A stretch of DNA of 28,827 nt, taken from an uncultured Schaedlerella sp. (lineage in GTDB: Bacteria > Bacillota > Clostridia > Lachnospirales > Lachnospiraceae). Below are positions 8,787-16,616 of this stretch, one piece after another (the stretch's first letter is position 1; every line of letters starts with the position of its first letter). Made by a program: the position numbers and the translations under genes. The notes beneath the pieces are model-generated. The model saw nothing but the letters and a program-made list of their open reading frames with translations, ran no database searches and was not told the DNA's origin. The stretch covers positions 1 through 28,827 of the forward strand of contig CAKSAJ010000030.1 in the NCBI GenBank assembly GCA_934435195.1, read 5' to 3'.

Positions 8787-9116
8787 ATGGATTATCAAGT
8801 TCAGGAAAATTGTCTGACAATATTTCTCCCAAAAGAAGTGGATCATCATAATGCGGAAGAAATTCGGAAAAGTGCAGATTCGGTTATTGAAAAAAATCAT
8901 ATCAAATATGTGATTTTTGATTTTAAAGACACGGAGTTTATGGACAGCTCAGGAATCGGAGCAATAATGGGACGATATCGGATGATACAGCTTATAAATG
9001 GAGAAGTGTGGGCGGTACATACAAACGCAAGAATTAAAAAAATATTAACATTGTCAGGAATGACGAAAATAATGCAGATATATGAGGAGGAACAGGAAAA
9101 TGGGGAACACAAATGA
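8787..9116 (+). CDS. spoIIAA: Anti-sigma-F factor antagonist SpoIIAA
   Basis: STAS-domain protein of 109 residues that, when unphosphorylated, displaces sigma-F from the anti-sigma factor SpoIIAB in the forespore. FMDSSGIGAIMGRY is the family signature. Ser54, right after Asp53, matches the serine phosphorylated by SpoIIAB in Bacillus subtilis (Ser58 there). AGGAGG eight bases upstream fixes the start. It is the first gene of the classic three-gene order and overlaps spoIIAB by 17 bases. The operon is sigma-H/Spo0A controlled in relatives; I could not pick out a convincing sigma-H or Spo0A site in 8704-8786. Confidence 0.95.
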   Translation: MDYQVQENCLTIFLPKEVDHHNAEEIRKSADSVIEKNHIKYVIFDFKDTEFMDSSGIGAIMGRYRMIQLINGEVWAVHTNARIKKILTLSGMTKIMQIYEEEQENGEHK

Positions 9117-9555
9117 AATGGAAGTAATCTTTGACAGCCGCTCTGCAAATGAAAGCTTTGCAAGAGTCGCAGTTGCGGCATTTTTAACGCAATTAAATCC
9201 AACTGTGGAAGAAGTGTCGGATGTAAAAACAGCAATATCGGAAGCTGTTACAAATTGTATTATACATGGCTACGAAAATGAAATAAAAAAGATTTACATA
9301 CGCTGTGAAATAAATGCGCATACATTTTATGTGTCGGTCAGAGATGAAGGAAAAGGAATTGAAGATGTAAAGCAGGCGATGCTGCCTATGTATACCACAA
9401 AACCAGAAGCAGATCGGTCTGGTATGGGATTTTCATTTATGGAAGCATTTATGGATCAGGTAGAAGTGGAATCTATACCGGGAGAAGGAACCGAAGTGAA
9501 AATGAAAAAAACAATTGGTAAAGGAAGAAATGCATGGACCACACAATCGCTTTAA
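9100..9555 (+). CDS. spoIIAB: Anti-sigma-F factor / serine kinase SpoIIAB
   Basis: GHKL-type ATPase of 151 residues that binds and inhibits sigma-F and phosphorylates SpoIIAA. The N box is SEAVTNCIIHGYEN; the DEGKGIEDV and RSGMGFSFMEAFMD motifs form the rest of the ATP pocket. I place the start at 9100 rather than the in-frame ATG at 9082: GAGGAGG at 9084-9090 precedes it properly, and the protein then begins MGNTNEMEVIF, as family members do. It overlaps spoIIAA by 17 bases and sigF by 22, consistent with translational coupling that balances the three proteins. Confidence 0.95.
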   Translation: MGNTNEMEVIFDSRSANESFARVAVAAFLTQLNPTVEEVSDVKTAISEAVTNCIIHGYENEIKKIYIRCEINAHTFYVSVRDEGKGIEDVKQAMLPMYTTKPEADRSGMGFSFMEAFMDQVEVESIPGEGTEVKMKKTIGKGRNAWTTQSL

Positions 9556-10250
9556 TTCAAAAATCACACGAAGGAGATAAAGCGGCGAGGGAACAATTGG
9601 TAGAGGAAAATGTAGGGCTGATCTGGTGTGTGGTAAAGCGTTTTTATGGACGAGGACTTGAAAATGAAGACTTATTTCAGATAGGAAGTATTGGGCTTCT
9701 TAAAGCCATTGATAAATTTGATCTTTCATATGATGTAAAATTCTCAACCTATGCAGTCCCAATGATTTCGGGAGAAATCAAGAGATTTTTGCGAGATGAC
9801 GGGATGATAAAAGTGAGTCGTACACTGAAAGAATTATCTTATAAAATATTTCAAACCAGAGAAAAATTACTCGATTTATTGGGACGGGAACCAACCATTG
9901 AAGAGCTTGCAGAAAAAATGCAGATAGACAAAGAAGAAATAGTAGAAGCACTGGAGGCCGGAAGTGAAGTAGAATCCATTTATAAACCAATCCATCAAAA
10001 AGAGGGCAATGAGATACGACTGATGGATAAGCTGGAAGAAAAAGAACACAGAGAAGAAAAGATACTAGATCACATGTTGTTGCAGCAGTTGCTTGGGACA
10101 TTAGAAAAAGAAGAACGCACATTGATCTATATGAGGTATTTTCAAGATAAGACACAGTCACAAGTAGGAAAAGAATTAGGAATATCGCAGGTACAGGTTT
10201 CCAGAATGGAGAAGAAGATTATGGAAAATTTAAGGAAACTTGGAACATAG
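9534..10250 (+). CDS. sigF: RNA polymerase sporulation sigma factor sigma-F
   Basis: Forespore-specific sigma-70-family factor of 238 residues. Region 2 includes NEDLFQIGSIGLLKAIDKFDLSYDVKFSTYA, region 3 lies around 115-150, and the region 4 helix-turn-helix is SQVGKELGISQVQVSRMEKKI near the C terminus. Gene order and length match spoIIAC (sigF). Sigma-G is an alternative by sequence alone but is excluded by the upstream spoIIAA-spoIIAB pair. The start overlaps spoIIAB. Confidence 0.95.
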   Translation: MDHTIALIQKSHEGDKAAREQLVEENVGLIWCVVKRFYGRGLENEDLFQIGSIGLLKAIDKFDLSYDVKFSTYAVPMISGEIKRFLRDDGMIKVSRTLKELSYKIFQTREKLLDLLGREPTIEELAEKMQIDKEEIVEALEAGSEVESIYKPIHQKEGNEIRLMDKLEEKEHREEKILDHMLLQQLLGTLEKEERTLIYMRYFQDKTQSQVGKELGISQVQVSRMEKKIMENLRKLGT

Positions 10251-10334
10251 AATCAGAGAAGTCATTTGATTAAGGCGTGTATATTTTAAAGAAAAGAGAA
10301 AATACTAAAGAGCATATCAAAAAAAGTACATGGA

Positions 10335-10511
10335 ATGGAGATGGAAAGTTTGGAAGATGGAAGAAGAAAAATAAGAATATGTCTGACAATTATGCTGGTA
10401 GCTGCTGTGATATCAGGTGTTTGCTATTATTATAGTGCTGCCGGGAAGGCCGAGCGTTACGAATCAGAAGAGACGTTAGTAAATTCCGGGGAGAAATGCA
10501 ATGGCTGTTAA
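10335..10511 (+). CDS. Small single-pass membrane protein, unknown
   Basis: This 58-codon ORF sits between sigF and spoVAA. It encodes an acidic start (MEMESLED), a basic patch (GRRKIR), a hydrophobic helix at about residues 14-34 and a polar tail ending EKCNGC. It overlaps the spoVAA start by 11 bases, and the GGGGAG before spoVAA lies inside it, so coupling is likely. Its own ribosome binding site is weak, and an in-frame ATG at 10341 is an alternative start. Position suggests forespore or sporulation expression. I do not recognise a family; the hydrophobic segment and tight packing are the reasons for calling it. Confidence 0.6.
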   Translation: MEMESLEDGRRKIRICLTIMLVAAVISGVCYYYSAAGKAERYESEETLVNSGEKCNGC

Positions 10512-11166
10512 GCAGGAAAAGTTATATATAAAAGGCGATAAAAATATAGAAGTGACAAAGCCAGAGGTAACGCTGGGGGATATTTTGTCTATGGAATGTA
10601 GTAATCAAAATGTAATTCCGAGACTTAAAACGATTAAAGTTATGAAAATGCAGGAGAAAAACGGACAGCGCAAAGTTATATCTATTTTAAAAATCATAAA
10701 ATTAATACATGAAATATATCCGAACATGGATGTCCAAAATTTGGGCGAGACAGATATTATCGTAACTTACGAAGAGCAAAACCCAACAGGGATGATAAGC
10801 CATCTGATCAAAACCGTATTTACTGCAGTATTGACATTTACAGGTGCGGCATTTGCAATCATGACATTTAACAATGATGTATCAGTCAGAAAATTATTTT
10901 CTCAAATCTATCAATTGATGACAGGAATAAAACCACAGGGCTCTACAATCTTAGAACTAAGTTATTCCATCGGACTTACGATAGGAATACTATTGTTTTT
11001 TAATCATTTTGGAAAGAAAAAGTTTTCAGTGGACCCTACACCATTGGAGGTACAGATGCGAACTTATGAAAATGAGATACAGACAACCCTTGTAGAAAAT
11101 GCTTCAAGAAAGGGGGAAGAGCTGGATGCTGATACGTCAAATTCTAATGGCAGTAATCGGTCTTAG
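10501..11166 (+). CDS. spoVAA: Stage V sporulation protein AA
   Basis: Component of the SpoVA system, which moves Ca-dipicolinate into the developing spore and out during germination. The first 95 or so residues form a soluble domain (KLYIKGDKNIEVTKPEVTLGDIL...). Two membrane segments follow (about 101-122 and 150-168), and a cytoplasmic tail contains PTPLEVQMRTYENEI, typical of SpoVAA. The 221 residues fit the family. GGGGAG at 10489-10494 precedes the ATG. The gene overlaps the small ORF upstream and spoVAB downstream. In relatives spoVA genes are transcribed by sigma-G; here transcription could also run on from sigF. Confidence 0.88.
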   Translation: MAVKQEKLYIKGDKNIEVTKPEVTLGDILSMECSNQNVIPRLKTIKVMKMQEKNGQRKVISILKIIKLIHEIYPNMDVQNLGETDIIVTYEEQNPTGMISHLIKTVFTAVLTFTGAAFAIMTFNNDVSVRKLFSQIYQLMTGIKPQGSTILELSYSIGLTIGILLFFNHFGKKKFSVDPTPLEVQMRTYENEIQTTLVENASRKGEELDADTSNSNGSNRS

Positions 11167-11542
11167 CGCAGGAATATTAGTAGCGGGCGGGCTGTTTGGT
11201 TTTATTGTTGAATTAGGTGTCATCGCTGATTTTGCAGATCGGACACATACAGGGAATAAAATTCATTTGTATGAAAACTGTGCCGCTTTAGGAGGAATTA
11301 TAGGGAATGTTATTTTTGTATATTCGATACCAATTCCTTATGGCAAAATTTTGCTTATTCCGATAGGGCTGCTAATCGGGATCTTTGTCGGGTGTTGGGC
11401 GATGGCACTGGCAGAAATTCTAAATGTTTTTCCGATATTTATCCGTAGATTAAAAATAACAAAATATATTGCTGTATTAATATGTGCAATGGCATTGGGA
11501 AGGGGAGTCGGAGGTGTGATATATTTTTTTATGATGTATTGA
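11126..11542 (+). CDS. spoVAB: Stage V sporulation protein AB
   Basis: Integral membrane protein of 138 residues with four or five hydrophobic segments (about 2-25, 46-64, 68-90, 108-130), a partner of SpoVAA in dipicolinate transport. Recognisable stretches are GLSAGILVAGGLFGFIVELGVI and GRGVGGVIYFF. I place the start at 11126, preceded by AGGGGG at 11111-11116, rather than the in-frame ATG at 11099. It overlaps spoVAA by 41 bases. No spoVAC, spoVAD or spoVAE follows, so the rest of the spoVA set must lie elsewhere or be absent. Confidence 0.88.
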   Translation: MLIRQILMAVIGLSAGILVAGGLFGFIVELGVIADFADRTHTGNKIHLYENCAALGGIIGNVIFVYSIPIPYGKILLIPIGLLIGIFVGCWAMALAEILNVFPIFIRRLKITKYIAVLICAMALGRGVGGVIYFFMMY

Positions 11543-11612
11543 TGATTTTGATATGGTACATTTTTATAAAAAGAATTATAATTACAGTAGTTATAATTTG
11601 AGGAGGCAAAAG

Positions 11613-12488
11613 ATGAAAAAAATTGGATTTATCGGAGTTGGAATCATGGGAAAATCCATGGTGCGAAATCTTATAAAAGCAGGATTTGAGCTGCACATTT
11701 ACGCTCGGACAAAATCGAAAGTAGAAGATGTTATTAACGAAGGGGCTGTTTTCCATGATAGTATTGCAGATTGCGTCAAGGAATGTGAGGCTGTTATTAC
11801 AATAGTAGGATTTCCTGTCGATGTTGAGGAAGTTTATTTCGATAAAGGAAATATTTTAGATAGTGTACAACAAGGCACATATTTGATCGATATGACAACT
11901 ACAAGTCCGATGCTGGATCAGAAAATTGCAGAAGAAGGAAAAAAGAAAGGACTACATGTTTTGGATGCACCTGTTACAGGTGGAGATATCGGAGCAAAAA
12001 ACGGAACGCTTTCTATTCTTGTAGGTGGTGAAAAAGCAGATTATGAGGCTTGCATGCCATTGTTTGAGGCAATGGGGACAAACATTAATTATCAAGGTGC
12101 TATCGGGTGCGGACAGCATGCAAAACTTGCGAATCAGATTATGATAGCGGGAACATTGTCAGGAGTATGTGAAGCATTTACCTATGCAAAAGCAAAAGGG
12201 CTGGACCTTCAGACATTGCTTGATTCCGTCTCAACAGGGGCAGCCGGAAGTAAGCAGTTAGATACTTTTGGACCTAAAATTTTAGAGGGTAATTATGCTC
12301 CGGGATTTTTTATGAAACATTTTATTAAGGATATGAAATTGGCACTTACAGAAGCAAATATGAGTAATATTAATTTAGATGTTTTAAGCCAGGTGCTTGC
12401 AAATTATGAATTATTGCAAGCAGAAGGGTATGGAGAATTAGGAACTCAGGCACTTATTAAATACTATGAAGAAGAAATGGAGGAGTAA
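11613..12488 (+). CDS. NAD(P)-dependent beta-hydroxyacid dehydrogenase
   Basis: Cytosolic oxidoreductase of the 3-hydroxyisobutyrate / tartronate-semialdehyde / gamma-hydroxybutyrate dehydrogenase family, 291 residues. The Rossmann motif GFIGVGIMGKSM is at the N terminus. DAPVTGGDIGAKNGTLSILVGG is the substrate-binding signature, and GCGQHAKLANQ carries the expected catalytic lysine. The start at 11613 follows AGGAGG (11601-11606); an upstream in-frame ATG at 11553 has no such site. Only four bases separate it from the nitroreductase gene, so the two are probably cotranscribed. The exact hydroxyacid cannot be read from sequence. Confidence 0.88.
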   Translation: MKKIGFIGVGIMGKSMVRNLIKAGFELHIYARTKSKVEDVINEGAVFHDSIADCVKECEAVITIVGFPVDVEEVYFDKGNILDSVQQGTYLIDMTTTSPMLDQKIAEEGKKKGLHVLDAPVTGGDIGAKNGTLSILVGGEKADYEACMPLFEAMGTNINYQGAIGCGQHAKLANQIMIAGTLSGVCEAFTYAKAKGLDLQTLLDSVSTGAAGSKQLDTFGPKILEGNYAPGFFMKHFIKDMKLALTEANMSNINLDVLSQVLANYELLQAEGYGELGTQALIKYYEEEMEE

Positions 12489-12492
12489 AAAC

Positions 12493-13020
12493 ATGAGTGA
12501 AGTATTAGAAAAAATGAAAACAAGAAGAAGTATCCGCAAATTTAAAGCAGATATGGTTCCGCAGGAAGTGTTGGATCAGATTATCGAGGCAGGTACATAT
12601 GCAGCCAATGGTCGTAACGCACAAAGCCCTATTATAATCCAGGTTACAAATAAGGAGGTTCGTGATAAACTTTCCGAAATGAACAGAGAAATAGCAGGTG
12701 CGCAGGAAGGCTTTGATCCATTTTATGGTGCGCCGGCAGTTTTGATAGTTTTAGCTAAAAAAGATTGGCCGACACACGTTTATGATGGAAGTCTCGTAAT
12801 GGGAAATTTAATGTTAGCAGCACATGAGCTCGGAATCGGAAGCTGCTGGATTCATCGTGCGAAAGAAGAATTTGAAACAGAGTGGGGAAAAAATTTCTTA
12901 AAAGAGCTCGGAATTGAAGAAGAGTATGAAGGGATAGGACATTGTGTACTTGGATACGTAGATGGAGAATATCCGAATGAAATTCCACGTAATGAAGGTC
13001 GAGTTTTCTATGTGAAATAA
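12493..13020 (+). CDS. Nitroreductase-family flavoprotein
   Basis: FMN-dependent oxidoreductase of 175 residues. TRRSIRKFK near the N terminus is the phosphate-binding signature of the family, and NGRNAQSPIIIQV and HELGIGSCWIHRAKEEF are further conserved parts. The start at 12493 is preceded by GGAGG (12479-12483) and gives MSEVLEKMKTRRS; the in-frame ATG at 12466 lies inside the previous gene. Cotranscription with the dehydrogenase suggests a shared redox pathway, but the physiological substrate is unknown. Confidence 0.9.
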   Translation: MSEVLEKMKTRRSIRKFKADMVPQEVLDQIIEAGTYAANGRNAQSPIIIQVTNKEVRDKLSEMNREIAGAQEGFDPFYGAPAVLIVLAKKDWPTHVYDGSLVMGNLMLAAHELGIGSCWIHRAKEEFETEWGKNFLKELGIEEEYEGIGHCVLGYVDGEYPNEIPRNEGRVFYVK

Positions 13021-13044
13021 TCCTTTGAGTGTTCAGTCAGTTTA

Positions 13045-13131
13045 ATAGTGATTCTAAGTAAGAAACGACTATGCCATCCTGCTCAAGCTGAGAGGATGGC
13101 ATAGTCGTTTCTTACGAAAATTTATCACTAT
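13045..13131. repeat. Nested long perfect hairpin, family 2 copy 2
   Basis: The arms at 13058-13080 and 13093-13115 are a perfect 23-bp inverted repeat. CTCA/TGAG forms a small inner hairpin, and an outer 8-bp stem (ATAGTGAT/ATCACTAT) spans 13045-13131. The element lies between convergent genes and may end transcription from both sides, although it has no clear T run. Its 3' half matches the hairpin at 227-312, so it looks like a shorter copy of the same element. Confidence 0.75.
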
Positions 13132-13135
13132 AAAA

Positions 13136-13606
13136 TTACTTTAATGTCATAATAACACTTTTTCCGGCCTGGACCTCGCCCTTTTCACATACGAGCACTT
13201 TTCCGTCCAAATCTGAATCAATCAGAACAGGAGTAATAGAGTTACGTCCGGTTTCTTTGATGAATTCCAAATCTGCTTCTGCAATCAAATCTCCGGCTTT
13301 TACTTTATCTCCAATCTTTGCGTAAATTTGGAAACATTTCCCATTCAGTGCAACTGTTTCAAGACCCATATGTATCAGAATTTTCACTCCGCTTTCTGAA
13401 GTTATTTCATAGATATGGCCTGTTTCTACCACTTTGGATACGACTCCGTCAACCGGGCTTACAATCTTTCCGTCAGTTGGGATGATTGCAATGCCGTCTC
13501 CAAGTATTTTTTCTGTAAATATCGGATCTGGTACATCTGTAATTGCAACTGCTGTACCAGTCATTGGTGCTAAAATTATTTCTTGTGTTTTTTCTTGATT
13601 CTTCAT
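13136..13606 (-). CDS. PTS glucose-type EIIA protein, single domain
   Basis: Phosphocarrier of the sugar phosphotransferase system, 156 residues. Family landmarks are PVDGVVSKVVETGHIYEI and SGVKILIHMGLETV. H79 is the expected phosphorylated histidine and H64 its helper, 15 residues apart as in E. coli EIIA-Glc (75 and 90). It receives phosphate from HPr and passes it to a membrane EIIB/EIIC. It is an orphan here: no EIIB, EIIC or sugar enzyme lies nearby, so it must serve a transporter elsewhere or act as a regulator. CGGAGGA on the minus strand precedes the start. Confidence 0.93.
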   Translation of the reverse strand: MKNQEKTQEIILAPMTGTAVAITDVPDPIFTEKILGDGIAIIPTDGKIVSPVDGVVSKVVETGHIYEITSESGVKILIHMGLETVALNGKCFQIYAKIGDKVKAGDLIAEADLEFIKETGRNSITPVLIDSDLDGKVLVCEKGEVQAGKSVIMTLK

Positions 13607-13681
13607 ATCTAAATCCTCCGCTAGATAATATATGTTCTTTTTCTCATTTTACAAATTCCTAATTATAGTCACTGCTTTAAT

Positions 13682-13706
13682 AAATTTCAATCCTCTTTTG
13701 AAATTT
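13682..13706. promoter_or_regulatory. Perfect 9-bp inverted repeat, possible operator
   Basis: AAATTTCAA (13682-13690) and TTGAAATTT (13698-13706) flank seven bases, about 75 bp upstream of the minus-strand EIIA start. The size and symmetry suit a dimeric regulator or a small RNA hairpin in the leader. No regulator can be named. Confidence 0.4.
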
Positions 13707-13808
13707 GTTTCAGAATTCTATGTTTTGCATATTTTTGGGCACTGGTTTCATAAATTTGTTATTCAGAATTTAACGGAATCGGCAAAATTGAACTCATAGA
13801 ACAACGTC

Positions 13809-13838
13809 TTGCAATTCGTCAGTCCTCTGTGATAAAGT
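13809..13838 (+). promoter_or_regulatory. Possible promoter for the truA operon
   Basis: TTGCAA (13809-13814) and TAAAGT (13833-13838) are 18 bp apart and lie just upstream of truA. The boxes depart from consensus, so this is a candidate only. Confidence 0.4.
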
Positions 13839-13871
13839 ATAGAAAAAGTAGAAGAGACGGAAAGTGATGCT

Positions 13872-14609
13872 ATGAGAACATATAAATTAACAATTGCATA
13901 TGATGGATCCAGATTCCGGGGATGGCAGCGACAGCCGGACACAGATATGACAATTCAAGGAATTTTGGAGCGTGATATTAGTGACTATGTGGGATATAAA
14001 GTAGAAGTGAATGGCTCCGGACGAACAGATGGCGGAGTACATGCGTCCGGGCAGACAGCCAGTATTATTTTATCAGGTAAGGTGGATGAGCCAGTATTTC
14101 TTACAGAGATAAATGAGAAAATTCCGGAAGACATCCGTATTATAAATATGGAACTTGCAAAGAACGGGTTTCACGCACGTCACAGTGCAAGAGGTAAGAG
14201 ATATGAGTATACGATTGATACTGCAGAAAAAGCGGATGTATTTTTGAGAAAATATTCATTTCATTATCCGGAAATGGTTAATGTGAAAAAGATGGAGAAA
14301 GCAATTGAATATTTGCGTGGAAGCCATGATTTTGCAGGATTTACAGATCGACCGGATGAAAAGTCCACAACAAGAAGAATTTATGATATAATAGTTAGGC
14401 AAGACGGACATAGACTTAGAATTGAGTATACCGGAAGTGGATTTATGTATCATATGGTAAGAATTTTAACAGGAACGCTGCTGGAAATTGGTAGTGGGAG
14501 AAGGAGTCCGGAAAGCATAAATGAGATAATTGAGTCCGGTCAACGTGCAGATGCAGGATTTTTAGTACCTGCAAGTGGATTATGCTTGAAAGAGGTGTTT
14601 TATAAATAA
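13872..14609 (+). CDS. truA: tRNA pseudouridine synthase A
   Basis: Cytosolic enzyme that converts uridines 38-40 of the tRNA anticodon arm to pseudouridine. GSGRTDGGVHASGQ carries the catalytic aspartate (D53). AYDGSRFRGWQRQP at the N terminus, FHARHSARGKRYEY and GSGFMYHMVRILTGTLLEIG are all TruA signatures. The 245 residues are normal. Its stop shares a base with the next start (TAATG), so it is coupled to the exonuclease gene and probably leads a four-gene operon. Confidence 0.96.
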   Translation: MRTYKLTIAYDGSRFRGWQRQPDTDMTIQGILERDISDYVGYKVEVNGSGRTDGGVHASGQTASIILSGKVDEPVFLTEINEKIPEDIRIINMELAKNGFHARHSARGKRYEYTIDTAEKADVFLRKYSFHYPEMVNVKKMEKAIEYLRGSHDFAGFTDRPDEKSTTRRIYDIIVRQDGHRLRIEYTGSGFMYHMVRILTGTLLEIGSGRRSPESINEIIESGQRADAGFLVPASGLCLKEVFYK

Positions 14610-15367
14610 TGAAATTAGTATCATGGAATGTAAATGGAATCCGGGCATGTGTGCAAAAAGGATTTCTTGATTTTTTTAATGAGATTGATGCAGATATTTT
14701 TTGTATTCAGGAATCAAAGATGCAGTCCGGACAGTTAGAACTTGACTTGCAGGGGTATAATCAATATTGGAACTATGCAGTGAAAAAAGGATATTCAGGA
14801 ACTGCAGTATTTACAAAGAAAGAACCAATTCAAGTAAGCTATGGAATCGGGATAGAAGAACATGATCAGGAAGGTCGTGTGATTACATGTGAATTTGAGG
14901 ATTTTTATTTTGTTACGGTGTACACACCAAATTCTCAAAATGAGTTGAAACGTCTGGATTATCGTATGCGATGGGAAGACGATTTTCGTGCGTATTTAAA
15001 GTCTCTGGAAATGAAGAAACCGGTTATTGTGACTGGGGATATGAATGTTGCTCATAAGGAAATTGATTTGAAAAATCCGAAAACAAATCGTAAGAATGCA
15101 GGATTTACAGATGAGGAGCGACAGAAGTTTACAGAGCTTTTAGATGCAGGTTTTATTGATACATTCCGATATTTTTATCCGGAGCAGGAAGGGATTTATT
15201 CCTGGTGGTCTTATCGTTTTAAAGCGCGAGAGAAGAATGCCGGATGGAGAATTGATTATTTTTGCGTATCAGAATGTCTGAAAGACAGATTGCAGGATGC
15301 ACAGATTCTAACAAATGTAATGGGTTCAGACCATTGTCCAATTGTATTGGAATTAAAAGACAAATAA
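14609..15367 (+). CDS. Exodeoxyribonuclease III / AP endonuclease
   Basis: Base-excision-repair nuclease of the EEP (exonuclease-endonuclease-phosphatase) fold, 252 residues. It cuts DNA at abasic sites and trims 3' ends. The metal and catalytic motifs are all present: SWNVNGIRA, IFCIQESKM, VYTPNSQNELKRLDYR, VTGDMNVAHKEIDLKNP and the terminal GSDHCPIVLEL. It could be named xth or exoA; I leave the symbol open. It overlaps truA by one base and ends 19 bases before the COG0523 GTPase gene. Confidence 0.94.
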   Translation: MKLVSWNVNGIRACVQKGFLDFFNEIDADIFCIQESKMQSGQLELDLQGYNQYWNYAVKKGYSGTAVFTKKEPIQVSYGIGIEEHDQEGRVITCEFEDFYFVTVYTPNSQNELKRLDYRMRWEDDFRAYLKSLEMKKPVIVTGDMNVAHKEIDLKNPKTNRKNAGFTDEERQKFTELLDAGFIDTFRYFYPEQEGIYSWWSYRFKAREKNAGWRIDYFCVSECLKDRLQDAQILTNVMGSDHCPIVLELKDK

Positions 15368-15386
15368 ATAATAGGAGGCGGTCATT

Positions 15387-16598
15387 GTGACTAAAATTGA
15401 CATTATTTCTGGATTTTTAGGAGCTGGAAAGACAACATTTATTAAAAAACTTTTAAAAGAAGCATTTAAAGGAGAACAGGTTGTTCTGATTGAAAATGAA
15501 TTCGGAGAAATTGGTATTGATGGTGGATTTTTAAAAGAAGCCGGAATTGAGATTAAAGAGATGAATTCAGGCTGTATCTGCTGTTCACTGGTAGGTGATT
15601 TTGAGAAATCTTTAAAAGAAGTAATCGACACATATCATCCGGATAGAATTTTGATCGAGCCATCGGGAGTTGGAAAGCTTTCTGATGTTATCAAAGCAGT
15701 ACAGGATGCACAGGTTAATCTTGATGCACAGCTGAACAGTTTTACAACAGTTGTTGATGTGACTAAATGTAGAATTTACAGTAAAAATTTTGGAGAATTT
15801 TTCAGCAATCAGATTGAGTATGCAGGAGCAATTATTTTAAGCAGAACAGACAAAGCAAAACATGAGAAGGTTGAAGAAAGCGTTGCTATTTTACGTGGAT
15901 TAAATGAGAAAGCACCAATCATCACAACTCCAATCGAGCAGCTTTCAGGAGAGAAATTGCTTGAAACAATGGAAGGAAGCAAGTCTTTGGAAGAAGAACT
16001 TCTGGCGGAGATTGTTTGCCCGGAATGCGGCGGACATCATGAACATGATGAGGAGTGCGGATGTGGACATGACCATCACCATGATCACGACCACGACGAG
16101 CACGAACACCATCACCATGAGCATGATGAGCACGAACACCACCATCACGAGCATGATGAGCACGAACACCACCACCACGACCATGATGAGCACGAGCACC
16201 ACCATCACGAGCATGATGAGCATGAGCACCATCATCACGACCATGATCATGACGAAGAATGTGGATGCGGATGTGGACACGATCATCATCATGACCATCA
16301 TGGACATCACCATGCTGACGAAGTATTTACAAGTTGGGGTAAAGAAACAATCCAGACTTATACAAAAGAAGAAATCAGCAATATTTTGAAAACGTTAGAG
16401 TCAGATTCTTCATATGGTACAATTCTTCGTGCGAAAGGTATGGTTGCAGGAGCTGATGGAGAATGGATTTATTTCGATATGGTACCGGAAGAGCATGAAG
16501 TCAGAACAGGAGCAGCAGAGTATACAGGAAGAATCTGTGTGATTGGCTCAAAATTGGATGAGCATAAGCTGGAAGAGTTATTTGGCATTGCAAAATAA
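15387..16598 (+). CDS. G3E-family (COG0523/CobW) GTPase with His-rich metal-binding insert
   Basis: Probable metallochaperone GTPase of 403 residues. The P loop is GFLGAGKTTF (9-18), and the family's metal-binding CxCC motif is SGCICCS (C63, C65, C66). EPSGVGKLSDV follows, and SRTDKAK stands where NKxD is usual. Residues about 208-310 form a long His/Asp/Glu/Cys-rich insert with five near-identical 10-residue repeats, bounded by CPECGG and CGCGHD. The CobW C-terminal domain occupies about 315-403. The start is GTG at 15387 with AGGAGG at 15373-15378. Zinc, nickel or cobalt are all possible cargoes; zinc is most likely by family and by the fused partner next door. Confidence 0.9.
   Translation: MTKIDIISGFLGAGKTTFIKKLLKEAFKGEQVVLIENEFGEIGIDGGFLKEAGIEIKEMNSGCICCSLVGDFEKSLKEVIDTYHPDRILIEPSGVGKLSDVIKAVQDAQVNLDAQLNSFTTVVDVTKCRIYSKNFGEFFSNQIEYAGAIILSRTDKAKHEKVEESVAILRGLNEKAPIITTPIEQLSGEKLLETMEGSKSLEEELLAEIVCPECGGHHEHDEECGCGHDHHHDHDHDEHEHHHHEHDEHEHHHHEHDEHEHHHHDHDEHEHHHHEHDEHEHHHHDHDHDEECGCGCGHDHHHDHHGHHHADEVFTSWGKETIQTYTKEEISNILKTLESDSSYGTILRAKGMVAGADGEWIYFDMVPEEHEVRTGAAEYTGRICVIGSKLDEHKLEELFGIAK
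16090..16239 (+). repeat. Five 30-bp tandem repeats encoding His/Glu/Asp-rich decapeptides
   Basis: Five in-frame 30-bp units encode variants of DEHEHHHHEH within the GTPase gene. They differ mainly at synonymous third positions (CAC/CAT, GAG/GAA) and at the last His/Asp/Glu choice. Copy number could change by slippage without breaking the frame. Confidence 0.85.
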
Positions 16599-16616
16599 TT
16601 AAAAGGAGAAAATATT

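Noticed and set aside
16081..16260. Possible CRISPR array
   Set aside because: The 30-bp repeats are contiguous, in frame and coding, with no unique spacers between them.
15904..16389. 161-codon and reverse-strand ORFs over the His-rich region
   Set aside because: They are frame shadows of the His/Asp/Glu repeats (Met/Thr- and Val/Met-rich translations) inside a well-supported GTPase gene.
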